Source: Anaerosacchariphilus hominis (GTDB lineage: Bacteria; Bacillota; Clostridia; Lachnospirales; Lachnospiraceae). From it: a stretch of DNA of 64,000 nucleotides. The stretch lies in the NCBI RefSeq assembly GCF_014290175.1, contig NZ_JACOOR010000005.1:124001-188000 (forward strand), written 5' to 3'. The notes under the pieces are model-generated. The model was not told the DNA's origin, did not search any database, and was given only the letters and a program-made list of their open reading frames with translations. Shown here piece after piece: positions 1 through 8,949 of this stretch. Both the position numbers and the translations under genes were made by a program. Positions within the stretch are counted from its first letter, which is position 1. Every line of letters begins with the position of its first letter.

Positions 1-894
1 CTCCGCCCCATGGAACCGGGAAGGATGACGCTCTGCCGGCTCATAGCCTTTGCCCTTCTTGGTACAGACATGGATAAGTACTGCATGGCGCACCCGCTTG
101 GCCTCCTTGAAAGTCCGGATGAGCTGATCAATATTATGACCGTCCACCGGGCCCAGGTACGTGATGCCCATATCCTCAAAGAACATTCCCGGAATCACCA
201 ACTGCTTCAGGCCGCTCTTGGTCTTCTTCAGCTGCCGCACGATGCCGTCGCCGTATACCGGAATCTTCTCCAGGGTGCTCTGCAGGCCCTCTTTAAAGTT
301 ATTATATCCCTCCGCGGAACGCATACCATTCAGGTACTGGGACAGACCGCCCACATTCTCCGCGATGGACATCTGGTTATCATTCAGAACGATAATAAAA
401 TTACTCTTTAACTGGGAGGCATTATTCAAGGCCTCAAAGGCCATGCCGCCGGTCATGGAACCGTCGCCGATAACGGAAATCACGCTCTGGCTTCCCCCTG
501 TCAGTTCCCGTGCCTTCACCAGACCGATGCCCGCAGAAATGGAGGTAGAGCTGTGTCCCGTATCAAAGCAGTCGCAGTCGCTCTCCTTGCGCTTGGGGAA
601 TCCGCTCATACCGCCGTATTTGCGCAGTTCATCAAAGCCTGCCTTTCTTCCTGTCAAAAGCTTATGGGTGTAGGACTGGTGTCCCACGTCCCAGACCACT
701 TGATCCTGCGGGAAGTCAAAGGCCAGGTGCATGGCCATGGTCAGCTCCACCACGCCCAAATTCGACGCCAGATGCCCTCCCGTCACGCTTATCTTTTCAA
801 TCAGGAAATCCCGTATCTCCTGCGCCAGCGGCTCCCACTCACTTTTATCCAGTTTCTTTATATCATTGACCTGATTGATTCTCTCCAGCAGCAT
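1..894 (-). CDS. dxs: 1-deoxy-D-xylulose-5-phosphate synthase (partial, C-terminus outside window)
   Basis: First enzyme of the MEP isoprenoid pathway: it condenses pyruvate with glyceraldehyde 3-phosphate using thiamine diphosphate. Only the first 298 residues are in the window; the gene runs off the left edge. The translation begins MLLERINQVNDIKKLDKSE and carries the family blocks GGHLASNLGVVELTMA, the ThDP/Mg-binding GDGSMTGGMAFEALNNA and YLGPVDGHN. The ATG at 894 is preceded by AGAGGTGAG at good spacing. It lies 15 bp downstream of ispA, so DXP synthesis and prenyl-chain elongation are co-transcribed, a common clostridial order after xseAB. Confidence 0.97.
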   Translation of the reverse strand, partial: MLLERINQVNDIKKLDKSEWEPLAQEIRDFLIEKISVTGGHLASNLGVVELTMAMHLAFDFPQDQVVWDVGHQSYTHKLLTGRKAGFDELRKYGGMSGFPKRKESDCDCFDTGHSSTSISAGIGLVKARELTGGSQSVISVIGDGSMTGGMAFEALNNASQLKSNFIIVLNDNQMSIAENVGGLSQYLNGMRSAEGYNNFKEGLQSTLEKIPVYGDGIVRQLKKTKSGLKQLVIPGMFFEDMGITYLGPVDGHNIDQLIRTFKEAKRVRHAVLIHVCTKKGKGYEPAERHPSRFHGAE

Positions 895-909
895 GTACTC
901 ACCTCTGTT

Positions 910-1794
910 TTATTTTTCTCTCGTAATCAGCATCCGGATGAGTTCCTCCAGGAACTCGTTCTTTTTCCTCAGGGAAGTCAGGGTGCGGATGGCCCTCTCG
1001 GAGATCTCCTTCACGTCTTCCCTCGCCTTATCCAGACCCTCTAGGGTCACATAGGTGGTTTTATGGTTCTTATCGTCACTGTGAACGGGCTTTCCCAGCA
1101 CCTCCAGGGTACTGGTCACATCCAGAATATCGTCCTGGATCTGGAACGCCAATCCCACATCTCCGGCTACGCTCTCGATGGCCGAAGTCTCTTCCTCCGT
1201 GGCTCCCGCCAGCACTGCGCCCACAGTCATGGCCGCCTCGATGAGGGCGCTGGTCTTCAGTCGGTAGATAAAGTCCAGCTTCTCCCGGGACAGGGGCTGT
1301 CCCTCGGACTCCACATCCACCACCTGACCGCCGATCATACCGTAGATGCCCGCCTTCCGGGACAGGATCTGCAGGGCCTTTGCCGTGCGCCCGCTGGTCT
1401 CCAGGTCAAATGCTCCTGCCGCCGTCTCAAAGGCCAGATTCAGAAGAGCGTCTCCCGCCAGAATGCCCATAGCCTCTCCGTACACCGCATGAGTGGTCTT
1501 TTTGCCCCGGCGGTACTCATCATTGTCCATGGCTGGCAGGTCATCATGTACCAGCGAATAGGTATGTATCATTTCCATAGCCGCCATAAAGGGCTCCACG
1601 ACCTTTCCCTCTCCGCCGAACATCCGGTAGGTCTCTTGCATCAGAAGGGGCCGCAGGCGCTTTCCTCCGGCTGTGATACTATAGTTCACCGCTTCCAGAA
1701 CTGTCTTCTGAAAGCCGGTCTCTTCCGGCAGATAAGTCTGCAGAAGCGCTTCGATCTCTGCTGTCTTTTTCTGAAGTTCTTCTTTAAAATTCAT
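910..1794 (-). CDS. ispA: Polyprenyl synthetase (farnesyl/geranylgeranyl diphosphate synthase type)
   Basis: Trans-prenyltransferase of about 294 residues that elongates DMAPP with IPP. Both aspartate-rich motifs are present: VHDDLPAMDND (first DDxxD region) and QIQDDILDV (second). GGKRLRP near residue 50 is the substrate diphosphate-binding block. The frame is open a little further upstream, but the ATG at 1794 has GGAGG at proper spacing and starts MNFKEELQKK like homologues, so I chose it. This start overlaps the end of xseB by 11 bp, which suggests translational coupling. Product chain length (C15 or C20) cannot be read from sequence alone. Confidence 0.95.
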   Translation of the reverse strand: MNFKEELQKKTAEIEALLQTYLPEETGFQKTVLEAVNYSITAGGKRLRPLLMQETYRMFGGEGKVVEPFMAAMEMIHTYSLVHDDLPAMDNDEYRRGKKTTHAVYGEAMGILAGDALLNLAFETAAGAFDLETSGRTAKALQILSRKAGIYGMIGGQVVDVESEGQPLSREKLDFIYRLKTSALIEAAMTVGAVLAGATEEETSAIESVAGDVGLAFQIQDDILDVTSTLEVLGKPVHSDDKNHKTTYVTLEGLDKAREDVKEISERAIRTLTSLRKKNEFLEELIRMLITREK

Positions 1795-1996
1795 CCAGCG
1801 TTCCCTCCTCATTCATGACCATCATCTTTTTCTCTACTCTGTCCAGCTTCTCGCTGCAATATTTCAAAAGCTTCACGCCCTCCGCATAGATAGCGAAAGA
1901 CTCCTCCAGGGGCACATCCCGGTCCGCCAGCTTCTCCAGCATCCCGTCCAACTCCGCAAAGGCTTCCTCCAATGTCGTCTCTTTTTCCTCTGCCAT
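1784..1996 (-). CDS. xseB: Exodeoxyribonuclease VII small subunit
   Basis: A 70-residue XseB, the usual family size, which binds the C-terminal helices of XseA to form the single-strand-specific exonuclease VII. The sequence has the characteristic helical hairpin TLEEAFAELDGMLEKLADRD followed by PLEESFAIYAEGVKLLKYC. It starts 5 bp downstream of the xseA stop and overlaps the ispA start, in the order xseA-xseB-ispA-dxs found widely in Firmicutes. Confidence 0.95.
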   Translation of the reverse strand: MAEEKETTLEEAFAELDGMLEKLADRDVPLEESFAIYAEGVKLLKYCSEKLDRVEKKMMVMNEEGTLDEF

Positions 1997-2001
1997 ACCG
2001 C

Positions 2002-3210
2002 TTATCCTCTCTCGACTTTCTCCCGCTTCTCCACCACCGCCGTGTAGATACCATCAGTCACATGGATCCGAAGCATTTCTCCTTCCGCCGCCTGGTCGAT
2101 ACCCGTCACGGCTTTTCCGTCCGGGCCCTCCGTGTAGGAATAGCCCTGCTGCAGCTTCAGAAGCGGCGACAAGCCGTGCATTCTCTCGATGTAGAGATTC
2201 AGGCTGTTTCTCCGGTCAGAGAACTTCTGCTCCATGGCCTGCTCCATCCGGTTCTGTAGCTCACTGTGACGCATCCGCTTCTCGTAGAGCTGCGTCCGGG
2301 GACTGATCTGCTGTACACGTCCCTTCAGCACTGCCAGCCGCCGATAGTACTCCTCCATCCGATGCCTGAATACTGCATCCATCTGCTTCCGGTACGTGGA
2401 CATCCGCTCCAACAGTTCCCGGATGTCTGTCACCGCCAGCTCTGCCGCCGCAGAAGGAGTCGGCGCTCTTAAGTCTGCCACATAGTCTGCGATGGTAGTA
2501 TCTGTCTCATGTCCCACTGCAGAGATCACGGGTGTCCTGCAGTCGAAGATGGCCCGGGCCACCTTTTCCTCGTTAAAGGCCCACAGATCCTCCATGGAAC
2601 CTCCTCCACGGCCCACAATCAGTACGTCCAGGCCCATCTCATCCAGGGCCTGAATTCCCCTTACGATACTGTCCGCCGCGCCCTCTCCCTGTACCAGAGC
2701 CGGGTAGAGAATCAGCTGCACATAAGGGTTTCGCCTGAGGGCGATATTCCGGATATCCTGTACCGCCGCCCCGGTAGGCGCTGTGACGATCCCCAGTTTT
2801 CTCACATAAAAGGGAATGGGCTGCTTGTACTCCTGTGCAAACATTCCCATTTCTTCCAGTTCGTTCTTCAGTTTTTCAAAGGCCTCGTAAAGCTGGCCCA
2901 CGCCATCCTGCAGAATCTCCCTGGCATAGAGCTGGTAGCTTCCGCTTCGCTCATAGACGCTGACGCTTCCCAGCACAATGACCCGCTGACCATCCCGCAT
3001 TCGGAATCCCAGGCCCGCTCTCTGACCCGCGAACATGACGCAGGACAAGGCCCCGCTTTCGTCCTTCAGGGAAAAATACAGGTGTCCCGAGCTGTGATAC
3101 TTACAGTTGGACACCTCGCCCTTCACATAGACCCGGTTCAGCAGGAAATCCTGGTTGAACATATTTTTGATGTACGTATTGACCTGTCCTACGGTGTAGA
3201 CATGTTTCAT
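2002..3210 (-). CDS. xseA: Exodeoxyribonuclease VII large subunit
   Basis: A 402-residue catalytic subunit of exonuclease VII, which degrades single-stranded DNA to oligonucleotides. The N-terminal OB-fold (TVGQVNTYIKNMF through about residue 100) is followed by the catalytic core with TAPTGAAVQDI, the glycine-rich GRGGGSMEDLWAFNEE and SAVGHETD. A charged helical C-terminal region follows, where XseB binds. The start ATG overlaps the nusB stop (3207-3210). Length and domain order are normal. Confidence 0.97.
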   Translation of the reverse strand: MKHVYTVGQVNTYIKNMFNQDFLLNRVYVKGEVSNCKYHSSGHLYFSLKDESGALSCVMFAGQRAGLGFRMRDGQRVIVLGSVSVYERSGSYQLYAREILQDGVGQLYEAFEKLKNELEEMGMFAQEYKQPIPFYVRKLGIVTAPTGAAVQDIRNIALRRNPYVQLILYPALVQGEGAADSIVRGIQALDEMGLDVLIVGRGGGSMEDLWAFNEEKVARAIFDCRTPVISAVGHETDTTIADYVADLRAPTPSAAAELAVTDIRELLERMSTYRKQMDAVFRHRMEEYYRRLAVLKGRVQQISPRTQLYEKRMRHSELQNRMEQAMEQKFSDRRNSLNLYIERMHGLSPLLKLQQGYSYTEGPDGKAVTGIDQAAEGEMLRIHVTDGIYTAVVEKREKVERG

Positions 3211-3611
3211 TCTGCTTTTCCTATTTTACCCAGAATACCATTGATAAATACCGGAGACTCGTCTCCGCCAAACTTCTTGGACAGCTCCACAGCCTCGTTG
3301 ACTGCCACGCCCACAGGCACATCCTCGTCGTACTTCATCTCGTAGACCGCCAGCCGCAGAATGGTCAGATCCGCCTTTCCCATCCGGGAGACCTTCCATC
3401 CCTCTGCCGCCTCGCCCAGAAGAGCGTCGATCTCCGGCAGTTTTTCTATAATATGCGCATACTTCTGCTTGATATAATCCCGATCCTTGTCTTCGATCTC
3501 TCCCAGATTCTCAAAAAACAGGCGTACCTGCTCCTGCATCTCCTCCGGGCTGTTGAATTCCACGCGGAACAGCAGTTCAAAAATATGCTCTCTCAACTCT
3601 CGTCTTTTCAT
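3207..3611 (-). CDS. nusB: Transcription antitermination factor NusB
   Basis: A 134-residue all-helical RNA-binding protein that acts with NusE/S10 at boxA sites during rRNA transcription. The start MKRRELREHIFELLFRVEF and the C-terminal RLAVYEMKYDEDVPVGVAVN / ELSKKFGGDESPVFINGIL block are diagnostic. It overlaps xseA by 4 bp. A hairpin lies between it and the upstream Asp23 gene, so nusB may open the nusB-xseA-xseB-ispA-dxs transcript. Confidence 0.96.
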   Translation of the reverse strand: MKRRELREHIFELLFRVEFNSPEEMQEQVRLFFENLGEIEDKDRDYIKQKYAHIIEKLPEIDALLGEAAEGWKVSRMGKADLTILRLAVYEMKYDEDVPVGVAVNEAVELSKKFGGDESPVFINGILGKIGKAE

Positions 3612-3656
3612 CTTCTTCCGTCCTGACTTCTTTCCTTTTTCTTTTCAGACTTTCTG

Positions 3657-3690
3657 TGAAAAGGGAGCCGCTGCCTGCAGCCGCTCCCTT
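3657..3690 (-). terminator. Stem-loop between Asp23 gene and nusB, possible weak terminator
   Basis: A 14-bp inverted repeat with one mismatch (arms AAGGGAGCCGCTGC and GCAGCCGCTCCCTT). On the minus strand it is followed by only a short T-run (TTTTC). It may act as a partial terminator between Asp23 and nusB. Confidence 0.55.
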
Positions 3691-3714
3691 CCTAATCTGC
3701 ACCACTTATCTGTA

Positions 3715-4104
3715 CTACTTATCCTCTTTGCCCATGTTGACATTGACAATACGGATATTTACCATGGATACTTCCAGACCGGTCATATTCTCAATGGCGC
3801 TCTTTACGCGATCCTGTACTTTCTCGGATACCTTCATGATGCTGTATCCATAATCAATATTCAGGGCCAGATCCACGTCTACGTTCTCCTCGGTCACCAG
3901 TACCTTCACGCCCTTGGACAGGTTCTTCACACCCAGCTTTCCGATGAGCTCATTAGTGATATTTCCCGCCATGGAAGCAACGCCTTCCACCTCAGTGGCC
4001 GCAAGGCCTGCGATGGTAGCCACGACCTCGTCCGCGATCTGCACTTCTCCCAGCTGTCCGTCCGCATGAATCATGTGAACGCCTCTCTTCTCTTCCTTCG
4101 CCAT
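3715..4104 (-). CDS. Asp23/Gls24 family envelope stress response protein
   Basis: A 129-residue Asp23/Gls24 (YqhY/YloU type) protein. The family block DEVVATIAGLAATEVEGVASM is followed by VDLALNIDYGYSIMKVSEKVQDRVKSAIENMTGLEV and a VNIRIVNVNM end. Members of this type sit beside nusB and the accBC genes in Firmicutes, and the Bacillus YqhY protein is linked to fatty acid synthesis control; that role here is inference. No signal peptide or membrane segment is present. The 170 bp upstream, back to prfC, holds nothing I recognise. Confidence 0.93.
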   Translation of the reverse strand: MAKEEKRGVHMIHADGQLGEVQIADEVVATIAGLAATEVEGVASMAGNITNELIGKLGVKNLSKGVKVLVTEENVDVDLALNIDYGYSIMKVSEKVQDRVKSAIENMTGLEVSMVNIRIVNVNMGKEDK

Positions 4105-4273
4105 ATCTGAAACCTCCTGTTATTCTCTGGTTTTCCGCCGTTTCCGGCGGCTGACATTTCTATAAGATTTTCTTTAAAATACTGTATCTATTTTATCACA
4201 CTTTCCCGCAGGTTGACAAGTATACAAGTCCATCTGTCATAGCTTTTTCCTGTTTCCTGCGGCCCTCTGCCTT

Positions 4274-5860
4274 TTAACGGCCGAACTCGGAGAGCTTCAG
4301 GCCCGGATTTCGCTCCAGGGTCATGCCCACGCTCCAGGCATTGGCCCAGATAAGCAGCGGTCTGCCTTTCAGATCCTTGATCTTCTTCATGTCGGAAGTA
4401 CCCACCAGCTTGCTCATATCGATATCCTCGTTCTCAATCCAGCGGATATGTTCGTAGGGCAGCGGCTCCAGACGGATATCCACGTTATACTCGTTCTCCA
4501 GACGGTACTTCAGCACGTCGAACTGCAGGACGCCCACCACGCCCACGATGATCTCTTCCATACCGGTATTGAACTCCTGGAAGATCTGAATGGCGCCCTC
4601 CTGGGCAATCTGCTCGATACCCTTGACGAACTGCTTCCGCTTCATGGTATCCATCTGACGCACACGGGCGAAATGCTCCGGCGCGAAAGTGGGAATTCCT
4701 TCGTACTTAATCTGCTTGCCCGGCATACATAAGGTATCTCCGATGGAGAAGATGCCCGGGTCGAATACACCGATGATATCGCCTGCGTAGGCCTCGTCCA
4801 CAATCTTCCGGTCCTGGGCCATGATCTGCTGGGGCTGGGACAGGCGCTGCTTTCTGCCGCCCTGTACATGAAAGACCTCCATACCGGCCGTGAACTTGCC
4901 GGAGCAGATACGGATAAAAGCGATACGGTCCCGATGGGCCTTATTCATATTCGCCTGAATCTTGAATACAAAGGCAGAAAATTCCTCTTCCATGGGATCG
5001 ATGACACCTACGTCCGCTTTACGGGGCAGCGGGGATGTGGTCATCTGAAGGAAATGGCGCAGAAAAGTCTCCACACCAAAGTTCGTCAGAGCCGATCCGA
5101 AGAATACCGGAGAAAGCTTTCCCTGGCTGACCAGTTCCTGATCAAACTCCGCGCTGGCCCCGTCCAAAAGCTCGATATCGTCCATGAGCTTCTCCTTCTG
5201 ACCCGGATCCAGGATACTGTCGATCTGGGGATCGTTGATGGACAGATCCAGCTCCTCACCTTCCTTGGTTCCTTTCTCCGTATCGGAGAACAAAAGCACC
5301 TTCTCCGTATTCCGGTCGTAGACACCCTTGAAGGCCTTGCCGGATCCGATGGGCCAGTTCACCGGACAGGTGGCGATACCCAACTCGTTCTCGATGTCGT
5401 CCAGAAGCTCGAAGATATCCATGGCATCCCGGTCCATCTTGTTAATGAAGGTAAAAATCGGGATATGGCGCATGGCGCAGACCTTGAAAAGCTTCCGGGT
5501 CTGGGCCTCCACACCCTTGCTTCCGTCGATGACCATAACCGCGGAATCCGCCGCCATCAGGGTACGGTAGGTATCCTCGGAGAAGTCCTGATGTCCCGGG
5601 GTATCCAGAATATTGATGCAGTAGCCGTCGTAATTAAACTGCAGAACAGAAGAAGTAACGGAAATACCTCGTTCTTTCTCGATCTCCATCCAGTCGGATA
5701 CCGCGTGACGGGCCGTAGCCTTTCCCTTTACAGAACCGGCCAGATTGATCGCTCCGCCGTAGAGCAGGAACTTCTCGGTCAGAGTGGTTTTACCTGCGTC
5801 CGGATGGGAAATGATTGCGAAGGTTCTTCTTCTTTTGATTTCATCTACATAATTTGCCAT
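4274..5860 (-). CDS. prfC: Peptide chain release factor 3
   Basis: A 528-residue translational GTPase that recycles RF1/RF2 from terminating ribosomes. GTPase motifs: G1 SHPDAGKTTLTEKF near residue 18, G3 DTPGHQDFSEDTYR, G4 NKMDRDA. The rest matches RF3 domains II and III, including PIGSGKAFKGVYDR. The open frame extends 59 codons upstream, but the ATG at 5860 has AAGGAAG at good spacing and gives the canonical start MANYVDEIKRRRTFAIISH. It is divergent from the (p)ppGpp synthetase gene, sharing a 200-bp promoter region. Confidence 0.97.
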   Translation of the reverse strand: MANYVDEIKRRRTFAIISHPDAGKTTLTEKFLLYGGAINLAGSVKGKATARHAVSDWMEIEKERGISVTSSVLQFNYDGYCINILDTPGHQDFSEDTYRTLMAADSAVMVIDGSKGVEAQTRKLFKVCAMRHIPIFTFINKMDRDAMDIFELLDDIENELGIATCPVNWPIGSGKAFKGVYDRNTEKVLLFSDTEKGTKEGEELDLSINDPQIDSILDPGQKEKLMDDIELLDGASAEFDQELVSQGKLSPVFFGSALTNFGVETFLRHFLQMTTSPLPRKADVGVIDPMEEEFSAFVFKIQANMNKAHRDRIAFIRICSGKFTAGMEVFHVQGGRKQRLSQPQQIMAQDRKIVDEAYAGDIIGVFDPGIFSIGDTLCMPGKQIKYEGIPTFAPEHFARVRQMDTMKRKQFVKGIEQIAQEGAIQIFQEFNTGMEEIIVGVVGVLQFDVLKYRLENEYNVDIRLEPLPYEHIRWIENEDIDMSKLVGTSDMKKIKDLKGRPLLIWANAWSVGMTLERNPGLKLSEFGR

Positions 5861-6004
5861 AAATTCATTCTTCCTTATCTTGTACATGTATAAACTAACG
5901 ATGGAAAAGCCCCTTCCGAAGTATTTCCGGAAATGGGCATAACTAATATCCAGTATACACATTTTCCGGACTTTTGCAAGCCTCTTCCATTTTTCTCCCA
6001 TCTG

Positions 6005-6013
6005 TGTTATAAT
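6005..6013 (+). promoter_or_regulatory. Extended -10 promoter for the (p)ppGpp synthetase
   Basis: TGTTATAAT (TG-N-TATAAT) about 50 bp upstream of the start codon. There is no good -35, which fits an extended -10 promoter. Confidence 0.5.
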
Positions 6014-6065
6014 CTTAACAATAAAAGTTCTCAACAATACAAACTGACACAGGATGGTGGCTCCT

Positions 6066-6815
6066 ATGGAAAACGAATTACAGAAAACATTTCTCGATAC
6101 TACGGATATTCCCGATATACAGACCTATTTTGTCAACCAGGCCTTTGAATTCCAGGAACTGATGATGATGTACAGCTGTGCCATCCGCGAGATGCGGACC
6201 AAGCTGGAAGTGCTGAACGACGAACTGAGTATCCACCACAAGCGCAATCCCATCGAATTCATCACTTCCCGGGTGAAGAAGCCCTTAAGCATCGTGGAAA
6301 AGCTGCACCGCTACGGCGTGCCGGTCAGCGTGGAATCCGTGGAACAGAATCTGAACGACGTGGCAGGCGTCCGGGTCATCTGCTCGTTCATCGACGATAT
6401 CTATACCGTAGCGGATATGTTGCTGCGCCAGGATGATATTACCCTGATCAAAAAGAAGGATTACATCGAGCATCCCAAGGACAACGGCTACCGCAGCCTG
6501 CACCTCATCGTGGAGATTCCCGTCTTTTTCTCCAATCAGAAGAAAAATATCCGGGTGGAGGTTCAGATTCGCACCATCGCCATGGACTTCTGGGCCAGTG
6601 TGGATCATCAGCTGAAATATAAGCAGGATATCGACGACCTGGAAAACGCGGACGAACTCTCTGAAGAGCTGCGGAACTGCGCCGATATCATCGCCCAGAC
6701 CGACCGTCGGATGCAGGCCATCAAGGACAAGATCTATTCGGGTAATGTGATACCCCAGACCAACATGGAGAAACTGAAAAAGCTGACGATTCCCCTGAAC
6801 ACCCGGGAACTGTAG
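6066..6815 (+). CDS. Small alarmone synthetase, GTP pyrophosphokinase family (RelA/SpoT domain)
   Basis: A RelA/SpoT-type nucleotidyltransferase of about 249 residues, resembling the YjbM/YwaC small alarmone synthetases that make (p)ppGpp from ATP and GDP/GTP. Family blocks: SVESVEQNLNDVAGVRVIC, the catalytic-region EHPKDNGYRSLHLIVEIP and VEVQIRTIAMDFWASVDHQL. There is no HD hydrolase domain and no TGS/ACT region, so this is a synthetase only. An ATG at 6054 is in frame, but GGATGGTGG lies at better spacing for 6066. It is monocistronic and divergent from prfC. Confidence 0.9.
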   Translation: MENELQKTFLDTTDIPDIQTYFVNQAFEFQELMMMYSCAIREMRTKLEVLNDELSIHHKRNPIEFITSRVKKPLSIVEKLHRYGVPVSVESVEQNLNDVAGVRVICSFIDDIYTVADMLLRQDDITLIKKKDYIEHPKDNGYRSLHLIVEIPVFFSNQKKNIRVEVQIRTIAMDFWASVDHQLKYKQDIDDLENADELSEELRNCADIIAQTDRRMQAIKDKIYSGNVIPQTNMEKLKKLTIPLNTREL

Positions 6816-6837
6816 GATATGGAAAACACCCGAAACC

Positions 6838-6846
6838 TGTTATAAT
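6838..6846 (+). promoter_or_regulatory. Extended -10 promoter for the small conserved protein
   Basis: TGTTATAAT (TG-N-TATAAT) 49 bp upstream of the ATG at 6895. No clear -35 is present. Confidence 0.4.
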
Positions 6847-6894
6847 AACTGCTGTGCCACACACATTTGATATGAACCAAAAGGAGAATCATCT

Positions 6895-7131
6895 ATGAAT
6901 CCGATGCAGCTTTTAAAAATGAAATCCGCCTGGGACCGTTTCCGGGCCGCACACCCCAAGTTTCCCCTGTTTCTGAATTCTGTCATGCAGGACGGCATTC
7001 GGGAGGGAACCATTCTGGAGTTTACGGTCACCGAACCGGACGGCAGGCGCTATTGCTCCAATCTGAAAATCAGCCAGGAGGATCTGGCACTCTTTCAGGA
7101 ACTGAAAGAACTGACCCAACAGTCCCGCTGA
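6895..7131 (+). CDS. Conserved small protein of unknown function (78 aa)
   Basis: I do not recognise a named family. The 78-residue product starts MNPMQLLKMKSAWDRFRAAH and contains FLNSVMQDGIREGTILEFTV, then an amphipathic C-terminal helix. It has no signal peptide or membrane segment. A strong AAGGAG precedes the ATG, an extended -10 promoter lies upstream and a clear terminator downstream, so it looks like a real single-gene unit. A cytosolic location is likely. Confidence 0.75.
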   Translation: MNPMQLLKMKSAWDRFRAAHPKFPLFLNSVMQDGIREGTILEFTVTEPDGRRYCSNLKISQEDLALFQELKELTQQSR

Positions 7132-7164
7132 GATAATTGCATCTATTACGCGGAAAAACATAGC

Positions 7165-7204
7165 GAAACCGCCGCAGGCTTTCACCTTGCGGCGGTTTCT
7201 CATT
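7165..7204 (+). terminator. Rho-independent terminator after the 78-aa gene
   Basis: An 11-bp perfect stem (GAAACCGCCGC / GCGGCGGTTTC) followed by TCATTT on the plus strand. It may also serve the convergent kinase gene at 7261. Confidence 0.75.
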
Positions 7205-7260
7205 TATCCCTATTTTCTTATTTCCAATTCCCGCCGGTCTCAAACAGCTTTCCCCCTGCT

Positions 7261-8916
7261 TTACAGCTGGAAGCAGCCACCTCCGATGAATTCCCGTACC
7301 AGGGAATTATCAGGGATGTTTGTGCTGTCTACGCCCAAGAAGTAGTCCAGAAATTTCAGGAGACGCTTGGCTTCCAGGTATTCGGGGGCTTCCCGGTCGA
7401 TGCCGAATAGCAGGGGCTCGGCGTACTGTTTCAGGACGGAGAGCTCGTAGATCAGGGCAGAATTGAAGACCACGTCAGCTTCTTCCTGGTATGGGAAGAT
7501 GTTCTCCTCTTCTCCTCTCCGGACGGAGGGCCACATGGAGATGGTGCGGGCAGCGCTGGCTCCACGGGTCCGGGCGTCACGAACCATCCGGCGGATCAGG
7601 CGGCCGTCGGTGGTAGGGATCCGGTTGTGCTCATCCACATTTAACTGGGTCAGGGCGCTGATATAGATCTTAAACTTACTCTCCCGGGGCAGACTATGGG
7701 ACAGCTTATCATTCAGACAGTGGATGCCCTCGATAACCAGGATGTCCTCCTCGCCCATGGTGAGGTAATCGCCGTTGTACTCTTTTTTTCCGGTCTTGAA
7801 GTTAAAGTAGGGAAGCTCCACGGTCTTTCCCTCCAGGAGCTCGCGCATCTGCCGGTTAAAGAGTTCCACGTCCATGGCTTCCAGACACTCGAAGTTGTAA
7901 TCGCCGTTCTCGTCCCGGGGCGTCATCTCCCTCTCCACGAAGTAATTATCCACGGAAATGGGATGGGGTCTTAAGCCCGCCGCCGACAGCTGAATGGACA
8001 GTCTCCGGGAAAATGTGGTCTTTCCCGAGGAGGAGGGGCCGGCGATCATAATGAACTTTTTGCTGTGGTCCGCCGCAATCCGGCTGGCCATCTCTGCCAG
8101 CTTCCGCTCCTGCAGAGCCTCCTGGGTCATGATCAGCTGCTGCAGTTTCCCCTGGGCGATGCAGTCATTCAGATCACCCACCGTGGAGATTCCAAGCAGA
8201 TCGCCCCATTTGGCTGATTCCTTCATGACCTGGAATACCTTGTTCTGGGGCGCGAAGGGCGGAACCTTTTCCGGCTCTGCCGTGGTAGGAAACTGGAGCA
8301 CAAAGCCCTCGTCATAGGGGTACAGCTCAAAATACTTCAGGTATCCCGTATCCGGCACCATATAGCCATAATAATAGTCCTCGAATTCTCCGATGCTGTA
8401 GATATTCACCCGGGAAGCCCGGCGATACCGGAACAGCTTCTCCTTGTCAAACATCTTATGGTTGTGGAAGATGCGAAGGGCCTTATCTGTGGCCACATTC
8501 TTTTTTTCTATCACAGTCTTTCGGGCCACATACTCTTCCATCTGCCTCTTCACCGCCCCAAGGAAGGCTTCGTCCACCGTTACATTTCCCTGTACTGTAC
8601 AGTAATAACCGTTACTTAGGGAATAATTCACCTGGGCTCTAATGACATTCTCATGGCCTGCCACCCGGTACACCGCCTTCATCAGCAACATGGTCAGACT
8701 GCGCCGGTATGCCTGGGCTCCCACCATATCCGCCGTGGTATAGAACACCAGCTCCGCGTCCTCGTAAAGCTTTTTATTCAGCTCCCGCAGTCTTTTATTC
8801 ACCGATACCAGTACAATATCATGGGCATAGTCCTTTTGCAGCTCTGCCGCTATCTCGCCGTACCGGATCCCTTCCGGATATTCATACACCTTTCCGTTGA
8901 TCGTCGCTTTTACCAT
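7261..8916 (-). CDS. TGS/ThrRS-editing-like domain fused to uridine kinase-type nucleoside kinase
   Basis: A 551-residue fusion. Residues 1-65 form a TGS domain (MVKATINGKVYEYPEGIRY). Residues about 90-210 resemble the threonyl-tRNA synthetase second additional domain (NYSLSNGYYCTVQGNVTV). From about residue 270 comes a uridine kinase-like P-loop NTPase with Walker A GPSSSGKTTFSRRL, followed by HPISVDNYFVERE and ILVIEGIHCLND. The architecture is known in Clostridia and Thermotoga and is usually annotated nucleoside kinase. It has no synthetase catalytic core, so it cannot charge tRNA. A strong GGAGGAA precedes the start. Confidence 0.88.
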   Translation of the reverse strand: MVKATINGKVYEYPEGIRYGEIAAELQKDYAHDIVLVSVNKRLRELNKKLYEDAELVFYTTADMVGAQAYRRSLTMLLMKAVYRVAGHENVIRAQVNYSLSNGYYCTVQGNVTVDEAFLGAVKRQMEEYVARKTVIEKKNVATDKALRIFHNHKMFDKEKLFRYRRASRVNIYSIGEFEDYYYGYMVPDTGYLKYFELYPYDEGFVLQFPTTAEPEKVPPFAPQNKVFQVMKESAKWGDLLGISTVGDLNDCIAQGKLQQLIMTQEALQERKLAEMASRIAADHSKKFIMIAGPSSSGKTTFSRRLSIQLSAAGLRPHPISVDNYFVEREMTPRDENGDYNFECLEAMDVELFNRQMRELLEGKTVELPYFNFKTGKKEYNGDYLTMGEEDILVIEGIHCLNDKLSHSLPRESKFKIYISALTQLNVDEHNRIPTTDGRLIRRMVRDARTRGASAARTISMWPSVRRGEEENIFPYQEEADVVFNSALIYELSVLKQYAEPLLFGIDREAPEYLEAKRLLKFLDYFLGVDSTNIPDNSLVREFIGGGCFQL

Positions 8917-8949
8917 ATACTCCGTTCCTCCTTCCCATTCCCTTTAGGC

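Noticed and set aside
5861..6037. N-terminal extension of RF3 by 59 residues
   Set aside because: Not found in RF3 proteins; the ATG at 5860 has the ribosome-binding site and canonical start.
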